Assembly (NCBI GenBank): GCA_025093985.1
Contig: JACAAK010000001.1
Span: 1,736,001-1,800,000 of the forward strand
Direction: 5' to 3'
DNA length: 64,000 nucleotides
Source: Calvatia gigantea
Lineage: Eukaryota; Basidiomycota; Agaricomycetes; Agaricales; Lycoperdaceae
The translations under genes were made by a program, and so were the position numbers. This document shows positions 56,317-64,000 of the stretch, piece by piece; within the stretch, counting starts at the first letter, position 1, and every line of letters starts with the position of its first letter. The notes beneath the pieces are model-generated. The model searched no databases and was not told the DNA's origin. It saw only the letters and a program-made list of their open reading frames with translations.

Positions 56317-57887
56317 CCAGTTCTGCTAAGATTGTTACACACCATCTTAAGTCACTGAATCACTACAAGGTCCTAGATACTTGGCTTCATTTGAACCATG
56401 ACATTGTATGGTGAATTTTACTAAGACTAATGACCTAGCTTGAAAGTCTTTTATCTATATTTTTCTCTTCTGTTTCAACACCCTATTTAACATTTTGTTA
56501 AAGATGTTTCACATTTCATCTAGTGGCTATTTTTAGCTAATGCTAGCTATGACGTAAGTCTTCGAATAGGAAGTGTTCTGGGTATTAACTAATCATGTGT
56601 CATATATCTGCCAATTGGTTGTCCCATTGCCTAAAGAAGGTGAGCATTCTGTCCCTTTCTATGTTCTATTGGCCACTACTGTGAATCAGTCTTTTTCTGA
56701 ATTGCCATTTGTGGCCTTAACAGCATTTTCTAACATTCCAGTTGGGTCTTCTTTCTTGCTTGTGAGTTATAGGAAGAGTAGTATCCTTACCCTAGTTCAG
56801 TAACAGCTCAATCCTTCTTGAAGGTGAGCCTTGTCTGACATTTCACAAGACTCCCATTGCGGAATCTTCAAAAGCCATTGTTGATGAGTGGCATTCCTTT
56901 CGCATATCATGGCCATCGAGGATAAGGCTAGCATTGTGAAAATAGGAAGCCGTTGAGGCAGAGTCATATGTATGATGAAGATTTGGATAAAGAATGGATT
57001 TGTTCACCAGTGGCTTTCTAAGCCAGCTTTGCTAATTGCCAGGTGCAGGCTTCCCATACCTTGTTGATGCCTCCATTTACTACCAGTCGTCCGAGCTGAT
57101 ATGTGACATATCCTCTCAGTGCCCAGCTTATTATGAAAGGTTAAAGCACCAATGTCTAGTAGCTAGGAGGTTTCCACCATCACGATTTTGTTAATGCCAT
57201 TGTCACTAGAAAGTGTGAGCTGCCCCCAAATTTGTTGATAATGCCTGTACTATGTCAATCCTTTGGGATTGAACTTTCCAGTTTGCTGCATTATCCATGC
57301 TTTTAGCGTCTAAGCTTGGGCTCATAGGGGTGCAGTTCCTCATCAGGTCTTTCAACTTTTACTTAGTAGTCACTATCTAGAAGTTGAGCATAGGGTATTT
57401 TTCCAGGTTGCTATCATTATTGGCTTGCTTTTGGAGATTCTTCATTTTAGTCATTTTGGAAACTACTGATCAGATTCTTGTGCACCTGTCGATTACATTG
57501 CTTACAGAAATCTTCAATCATGGTCTTCATTCTTCTGAGGCCCTTAGATGGAAAAAGTAGTTCTGATTCTCAGACATCATCAAAAAAGTTAGGGCCCCTG
57601 GGTCCAGGCTTATAGATGTAGCCCAAGGCTTACTTCTGGGAAATTAAGATGGAAGGGGTTTATATAAATGTAGCCAGAATTTATTCATGTTGGCAGCTTT
57701 GGGTGTATCCATAAATACGGATTACTCAATGTTGGAGTCTGAAACCTCAACGATAAGGTCGTTTCAAGGGATCTTAACACAAGCTGCTTAAGTTGTGATG
57801 CGATATGATTGTCAAATGAAAATCAGCTCCATAAAATGTTTGGATCCTCTTCCTTTAATACAGATAAACTACGTCAGGACAGTATGA
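56317..57887. other. decayed repeat without genes
   Basis: The DNA into which the gypsy element inserted. A 76-codon open stretch at 56573-56803 has no recognizable motif. No terminal repeats could be assigned. Confidence 0.4.
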
Positions 57888-58203
57888 GGCAGAGACAGAG
57901 ACAGAGACAGAGGTAGAATAGGAGTTAGTGTGTCGCCTAAGTAGATTTCAGACTGAGGATTACAGGCGAAGTAGCTATGGTTTATATACGTGAGGAAGTG
58001 TGGTTCTACAAATGGAAACTACTATGACTTCAGGTGCAGGCCAGGTATGGCTGCTAGATAAAAACACTGGGAATGCAACTAGCTAAAGAATAAGTTGAAA
58101 TAGGAATGATATGAATGGTAAAAGGGATTTGCAAAGGGAAACAGGAGTAGGTATGACGACTGGAGAAATGTACAAGGAGGATAATCGGAAATTAACATCA
58201 GAC
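57888..58203. repeat. truncated LTR of the gypsy (TGTTAAGC) family
   Basis: Matches the interior of the 44731/55688 LTR from the GACAGAGACAGAGGTAGAAT word to the AATTAACATCAGACA word, lacking both ends, with small insertions. Confidence 0.8.
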
Positions 58204-59215
58204 AATGCCATAACACCCACAACTATACCCAGTGGGAAAGGCTTAGTGCCAGACTCCAGATTCTTCGATGGTACCTGAACCAAAATTGATGATTGGTGGA
58301 GAGCAATGATGCTCTTTATGAAATTTAACAAGATAGTCATGGCAGATGACAAAGCTATAGCAGTACTGGCTAGGCTATGAGGAGGAACGGCTGGAGCATA
58401 TGCTGCCATGAAAGCACCAACAATCTTAGACTTAGAAGACTCAGTAGACTGGGTAAAATTCTCAGACGACTTCAAGAAGACCTTCTCAAATGATGCCTTG
58501 AATAGCAAAGCAGAATGGCAGATCAAAAAATTCAAACAAGGCAATAAGAACACAGCAGACTACCTGATCAAGTTTGAGGTCTTAAGAAGCAGGGCAAAAA
58601 CTGACAGCAAACATGCTATATTTTTACTCAAGAAAAATGCTAGACAAGACATCATCCACACTATCACAGGATACTCACCCATCACCAGGCCAGACACCTA
58701 TGCCAAATGAAAAGAGGCTATACTCTCCATCGGACAAGGATATGAGGCCTCCAAATACTGCAGAGACAAGAAAACCAGCACTGACACCACATACAGAGGA
58801 ATGGGAGAACCCATGGAGATAGGAAGCTGATGCCACATTTTCAATGCTGAAGGGAAACCCAAATGCTATAACTGTGGCATCTTTGGACACATGGCAAAAG
58901 ATTGCAAGAAACCCAAAGAGTTAACCTGCTACAATTATAGTAAAATGGGCCATATAGCAAAGGCCTGTACTACACCCAAGAAGATACAGGTCTGAGGAGT
59001 TGAAGAAGTTGGTGATGAAGAAAAGAAGGATTTTTCCGAAGACTCTGAGTAGGCACTACCTCGAGAGTCAAAAAGCTTGTATCTAGGATATCAGACAAAT
59101 CTTACACGATTCCTTAGAGAAGAAAGTGTGAACTAAATCTAAAAGGAAAAATACAAACAGCAAAAAAGGAGATAACAGTGGACATAATTGTCGACTCGGG
59201 ATATACAACCAGCAG
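58204..59215 (+). pseudogene. gag and protease start of a gypsy relative, cut by the next insertion
   Basis: Plus-strand frame: RFFDGT, FMKFNKIVMADDKAIAVLA, then an open stretch 58408-58710 (DWVKFSDDFKKTFSNDALNS, KFKQGNKNTADYLIKFEVLR), a CCHC knuckle CYNCGIFGHMAKDC and a second CYNYSKMGHIAKAC whose second Cys is lost to Tyr. Near 59180-59215 the protease begins (ITVDIIVDSGYTTSS) and is cut exactly by the LTR at 59216. TGA codons interrupt the frame at about five places. The protease start resembles that of the element at the right edge (TIVDSGCTTSS), so they are one family. Confidence 0.88.
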
Positions 59216-59523
59216 TGTTATGACCTTAGTCAATTTAGACCTCAGGTTGCAGCTCTGGCTAAGTCTTGAGGGCGAGTAAGGGAAAGAGAACAGAAGATGG
59301 TTAAGCGTACCGAATACAGCAGGGTGTATGTACGCTTAAATACGTCTAGAGCTATCTGGTTGAACGGATGGAGTAACTACATGAAACATCCGGTCAAGGC
59401 ATGGTAGTTGGTACGAGTCATATCTTCGGAGAATGCTGGACTAGAATAACTGAAACAGGTACACAGATAGTTAGGAATGTAGAATAGCACGGAACTCGTT
59501 ATGATCGGTGGAAACTCATAACA
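59216..59523 (-). repeat. 3' LTR of the second gypsy element
   Basis: 308 bp from TGTTATGACC to CTCATAACA. On the minus strand AATCGGAGGGTAT immediately precedes it (59524-59536) and is the likely polypurine tract. Solo and truncated copies occur at 30068, 32644, 40445 and 43159, so this gypsy family is the source of those LTRs. Confidence 0.9.
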
Positions 59524-59541
59524 ATACCCTCCGATTAGACT

Positions 59542-60528
59542 TCATGCCTCAGGAAGTTCGTCGAACTCTCCATTGACTACGGCTGCGGCGAGGGCTTTCT
59601 TGGTGGCTCTGATGAGGTACTTTCCTTTGTTGGAGCGCGCGAAGAAGACGGGCAAGTGGCTGCGGCCATCTTGATGGATAGGGACTGGGACTCCATTGAA
59701 GGGGAACTCGGTGATGGTTGAATTGTCCCAGTAGCTCTTGACTATCGCTTTCCAATAATGTTAGTCCTTTTCTTGGCCTGGTAGTACACTGCAGAATCTT
59801 GCTGGTGGGAGAAAAACCGATACGATCTGTGGTGGGGTGATGGTCTTTATGAATCGTCGGAGTACATTGACTTCCTCCTTCATTGAGACGGTGGTTTCTT
59901 CGTCCATGGGCGTGTCTGCTCATTTGGCTGGTGGGGAACGGATGGTGGTGTGTAGGTCAGCGAGGGTGATTCCGATGTGTGTAACGAGTTGGTCGATGTC
60001 TGGGTCTTCTGTGGTCTTGTCGCGTCCTAGTAAGTTCATAGCGACATCTGCGAGTTCTAGGAAGATGTCGGCGATATCGAGGTGGTTGAATACCTCTAGA
60101 GCGAGGTCAACACGGCTCTGAAGACTGTGAACCCGGTTTTGTTCGCTGGGTGTAAGGGTGGATAATTCTAATGCGCAGAAGATGGCGGGGATATGCTGGC
60201 TTGTGGAGGACAATGCATTGGTGAACCCGGCATACATGTCTGCGAAAGTGATGCAAGCGGTGGCGAGGGTGATATGGCGGTTTACTGCGAGTCGTTTGTT
60301 TTGGGCTGTGATTGTTTCTACTTCGTCGTTTGTGGCTTTGTTGACATCTTTGAAGAGGGCCTCGAGGAGTCCTTGTGCTGGGGACGGGGTGGTTGCGAGG
60401 TTGTAACGGATACCTTGGGGTGCGGGTGCGTGGCTATTGCCTGGCTTTGGGAGGGGGACTGAGGAGATCGTAGTCGGGTTGGGGTGGACGAGGGAGTTGA
60501 TAGAGATGCAGTTGGCTTGGGAGGACAT
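59542..60528 (-). pseudogene. extra ORF between pol and 3' LTR, two in-frame stops
   Basis: A frame of 328 codons starts MSSQANCISINSLVHPNPTT at 60528, six bases after the pol stop, and ends GEFDELPEA at 59542, about 18 bp before the LTR. It is interrupted by a TGA (after SPPAK, 59920-59922) and a TAA (after GQEKD, near 59763), both explainable as C-to-T changes. The N-terminal two thirds are helical (DVNKATNDEVETITAQNKRL, FADMYAGFTNALSSTSQHIP, DLALEVFNHLDIADIFLELA). The C-terminal part is richer in strands (WKAIVKSYWDNSTITEFPFN, GKYLIRATKKALAAAVVNGE). I do not recognize a family; it lacks integrase, RT or knuckle motifs. Confidence 0.7.
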
Positions 60529-60534
60529 GTTTGG

Positions 60535-63500
60535 CTAGTATCTCTGTCTGGGGGTTGACTTGGCTGATGGTTTTCTGGATTTCTTGCCCCCCTTTTTATA
60601 GGTATCCTCCGGATGCCTTTTGTGGTACTCCGCTATCGCGTCTTGGGCGTTTTGCAAGTTTGACTCCGCTATCCACGTATCTTCTTCATTACTGTATCCT
60701 TTCCAGTGTATAAGGAATTGATATCCCCTTCCTTTTCGTCATTTCCCTCGGACTTCTCCTACTTCATACTCCTCTTCATTGTTGATGATCATTGGCTCGG
60801 GCGCTGGTGCTTCTTTCTGGATGTGGAATGATGCTTTTTGTATTGGGGTTAACAGCTGTTCATTGAATACATCGTGGATGGCCCATCCTTCTGGTATCGC
60901 TAGCTGATATGCCGCTTCTCCTATTTTTTCCTTAATTTGGAAAGGTCCATACCTTTTCTGGCCTAGCTTCTTTGATGGCTGATTGGTATGGATGTTGGTG
61001 TTCTCTAACCATACTTCATCGTTGATCTGGTATGTCTTTGTGTTCATCTTGCTATTATCATGTGTCTGTTTCATCTTTTCTTGATATGATCGTAGTGCGG
61101 AAGCGGCGTTATTTCTTGCGTTTTGGAGCTGTTTTAGGAACTCCATACTGCTAGGGTTGTTCGTCGTTCCGTTTTCTTTTCCTTTCCAGGGGTGTCTGCC
61201 GTAGTTTAGGTAGAATGGTGTTGCCTGTGTGCCGCTGTGTTTCTTGTCATTGTATTGGAATTCGGCCATGGGTAGCCATTTTGTCCAGTCGTTTTGGTCG
61301 TAGTTGCAGTATATCCTCAAGTATGTTTCAACTTCTCTGTTGATCCTCTCTGTTTGTCTGTCGGTTTGTGGGTGGTAGGCCGTTGACAGGTTTCGTTCTA
61401 TCCCTAGTCCTTTGAATAGTTTGCCGGTGAATTCGGATGCAAACTGTGGTCCTCGGTCACTAAGGACTTTCCTCAGCATTCCGTGTAGCTTCCATATTTT
61501 GTCCCGGTAGTGCTGTGCTAGTTCCTTTGAGGAAACATCCGTCCTTGTCGCTATGAGTCGTATCATTTTTGAGAAGCGATCGACAATGACTAGGATGGCG
61601 TCTTTTCCTTCTGATTCGGGCAGTGGCCCAATGAGGTCGATACTCACTTCTTCCCATGGACCGTTGGGGATGGGAAGCGGGTGTAGAGGTGTCTTCAGAG
61701 GTGTCTTGCATGGCTTGTTTCGTTGGCAACTCTGGCAACCTTTGATGTACTTTTGGGCGTCCATTCGGATTGCTGGCCACCAGTAATCTCTGGTTACTAA
61801 CTCAATCATTTGGTGTTGTCCTGGGTGTCCTGCATCAGGGGCATTGTGGTATTGGTGTAGTATTTCCTCTCTGAGTGCCAGTTCGGGTGGCACATACATG
61901 CTAGTATTTTTGTAGATTATTCCGTCGTGTTCAGTGATGTCAGGGTCTTGGTCATGTATTTTTTTGGTGATGGCTGTTTCTCTTCTTTTGTTCACCTTGA
62001 TTCGTTCTTTGAAGGTGGGTTCCACAAATAGCTCGGCACGGAGTAGGATGGTTCCTTCTGATGGTTCGTCATTCTTTTCGTTCGTCAACCAAGCGTCTCG
62101 GATCATGGTGACTAGTTTCTCTTCTTCTTGTTCTGGTTCTTGGTAGATTCTGGAAAGGAGGTCCGCTTTTGTATTTGTTTTTCCCAGTATGTGACGCAGT
62201 GTGAAATCGTAGTCTTGTAACTGTAGGTACCATCTTGCTTGTTGGCCATTTAGTTTTTGGGGTTCCCTGTAGTATTTCAGGTTTTCATGGTCGGTCCAGA
62301 TTTCGAATCTCTCTTCTGCGTCTAGTAGGTAGTGTCACCATTCTTTTAGTGCGTGCATGATGGCCAGTAGTTCTTTGTCGTAGATTTCATAATTTCGTTC
62401 TGCTGGTGATAGTGTGCGGGACGTGAATGCAATTGGGTGCCATTTTGAATGTTGTTCTTGTGAGAGTACTCCCCCTAGTGCGTAGTTTGATGCGTCGACT
62501 TCTACCCGGAATTGACCTTTCCTCTGGGGTAGTGTTAGGGTGGGTTCTTCTGTGATTCGTTGTTTTAGTTCGTCGAATGCGGATTGTTGTTCTTCTCTCC
62601 ACTCCCACTCTTCTGATCCTTTTAGTTTGTTCAATGGGGCTGCTATTTTGCTGAAGTTTTTAATAAATCGGCGGTAGTAGTTGGCGAACCCGAGGAATCT
62701 TTGTATTCCTTTCTTGTTGTGCGGTTGGGGCCATTCTCGTACCGATTTTACTTTTTCGGCCTCCATTTCGATGTGTCCATGTCCTACTGTTACTCCTAGC
62801 ATTGGGATTTCTTCAGCGTCGAAGATGCATTTGGATCGTTTGAAGCATAGGTTGTGTTCAGCTGCTCTTTCTAGGAATCGGATTGTTCATTCTTGTAATT
62901 GTTCTTTAGTGTCACCTGGAATTGCAAAATCGTCCATGTAGTTTACTATATCTCCGTTGCATAACAGGTCTCGGAAGATGCTTGCCATCATTCTTGAGAA
63001 CGTTCCTGGTGAATTGCTGAGCCCGAAGAACATTACTGTAGGTTCGAATAGCCCTTCGTTGGTCAGGAAGGCTGCTTTCCACTCGTCTCCTTCTTTGATA
63101 CGGACATTGTTGTAGCCCCAAATGATGTCTAGTTTGTTGAAGTACAGTATTTGGCTTTTCCTAATTTGTTAATGACTTCTCCAATTTGAGGCAACGGTGT
63201 TTTATCCTTGATGACTATGTTATTCAACCATCGGTAATCTTGAATGAGTCGTTTTGAGCCATCCTTTTTTGGGATGAAAAAGGTGGGTGCGGCGTATGGC
63301 GATTTCGATGGTCGTATTCGTCCTGATTCGAGGTTCTCTTTAACAAATGTCTTGAGTTCGTCCTGTTCCTTGATCGTCATGTTGTAAGTTCCTGCATTGA
63401 TTTCTTTGGGTGCGTCTTCTGTTAGGATTATCTCGTGGTCCCATTCTGTTCGTTCGGGTAGTTTGTTGAATGTAGTTTTGTTGAATAGATGTGTGAATGG

Positions 63501-64000
63501 CTGGACGTAGTCCGGTAGGTCTGATGGTTTGGTGGGGTCGGGTTCTTCTTCTTCTTCCCATATATCCTCGGTGGTGGCCATGCTCCAGATCTTGTCTGTT
63601 ACCTGGATGTTTTGGTGTGGGACTTTGCAGTCCTTTGGGCATCGATTGAACTTTATCTCTCCTGTTCGCCAGTTTACTTCTAGGTTGTGTTTGATGAGCC
63701 AGTCGTGCCCTAGAAATATTTCTGCTCTGTCTTGGAGTTGTACGACCGATGCTTCGAGTGTCTCTTTGTGTCCTTCAATTTCCACCTGTATAGTTGCTTT
63801 TTCTGTGACCTTTCCTCCTTGGTTTGTTGTTCTGTCTATGTTAAGTACCATGATTTCTTGTCCTAGTTTTTCTGTGGGGATTCTTTCTTTGTCTACCAGT
63901 CTTTTGCTGATGCTGCTGGTGGTGCACCCCGAGTCGACTATAGTGTTTACTGTTATCCTTTTTGTCGGGGTCTGGATTTTCCCTTTTAGGTTTAGTTCGC
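60535..64000 (-). pseudogene. pol of the second gypsy element (protease, RT, RNase H, integrase, chromodomain)
   Basis: From the right edge: protease TIVDSGCTTSS, then LQDRAEIFLGHDWLIKHNLE. RT: FFIPKKDGSKRLIQDYRWLN; after GKAKY a 5-base insertion (near 63148) shifts frame; then DIIWGYNNVRIKEGDEWKAA, GLSNSPGTFSRMMASIF and active site YMDDF. A TGA follows in QE*TIRFLERA. RNase H: RVEVDASNYALGGVLS, with a TGA after LKEW. Integrase: zinc finger H..H, CQSCQRNKP; core SIDLIGPLPES, LSDRGPQFASEF and a Glu in QTERINRE. The chromodomain EEEYEVGEVRGK is interrupted by TGA and continues YQFLIHWKGYSNEEDTWI. The frame from 62106 to 60739 is 455 codons without a break. Pol stop is at 60535-60537. Confidence 0.94.

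Larger units (their letters stand above)
59216..64000 (-). mobile_element. second Ty3/gypsy chromodomain element, continues beyond the window
   Basis: The left end is a 308 bp LTR (59216-59523). Reading leftward: protease at the window edge, RT, RNase H, integrase, chromodomain, an extra ORF, a purine tract and the 3' LTR. The 5' LTR, gag and right target duplication lie outside the window. It inserted into the protease codons of an oppositely oriented relative. Confidence 0.93.

Overview
The window looks like a chromosome segment of a mushroom-type fungus (Basidiomycota, probably Agaricomycetes). Host genes have many 48-60 bp introns with GT..AG ends. The genes found (SPC34, ATG5, DBF4, SPE2, RAX2, REI1, PP2C, a THO1-like fragment) are conserved fungal ones. 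The repeats are of types common in that group: Ty3/gypsy elements with chromodomains, a Tc1/mariner element and small LTR families. Species cannot be named from sequence alone.

Left half, about 1-22,830, is ordinary gene-dense euchromatin. In order: a 5'-truncated SPC34 (DASH kinetochore ring), ATG5 and DBF4 divergently arranged around a 370 bp promoter carrying MluI-type boxes, a ten-exon secreted protein of unknown function that is invisible to single-frame ORF reading, a 2.4 kb gene-poor stretch with a perfect 24 bp palindrome, a transcription factor with two tandem Zn2Cys6 clusters, SPE2 (AdoMet decarboxylase, polyamine synthesis) divergent from a mitochondrial FAM210-like gene, a small probable complex I subunit, a RAX2 cortical protein ending in an SH3 domain, REI1 (60S maturation), a PP2C phosphatase, and the C-terminal exons of a THO1/SARNP-like gene. 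I rebuilt exon-intron structures by hand and checked that each joined reading frame closes.

Right half, about 22,830-64,000, is a nest of mobile elements inserted into one another. Outermost on the left is a possible hAT-type element (23,265-32,341). Into its left terminal repeat a 6.7 kb LTR element with two apparently identical 543 bp LTRs and a CAGCT target duplication has jumped very recently. That element encodes no protein I can find, and its interior carries an array of about 14 small units, each able to form two hairpins whose stems change sequence but keep pairing. Next come a Tc1/mariner copy with two stop codons, decayed intron-bearing genes, a 2.57 kb block present twice, an 11.6 kb Ty3/gypsy element on the minus strand (TCCAT target duplication) that holds a 2,981 bp tandem duplication, an oppositely oriented zinc-cluster gene and a solo LTR of the noncoding family, then relics, and finally a second minus-strand chromodomain gypsy element that runs off the right edge. 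That last element has an extra ORF between pol and its 3' LTR and has inserted into the protease region of a relative.

Most old element ORFs are broken by CGA-to-TGA type changes, which fits deamination of methylated CpG. The recent noncoding LTR element is the exception in age and is the most interesting object here.
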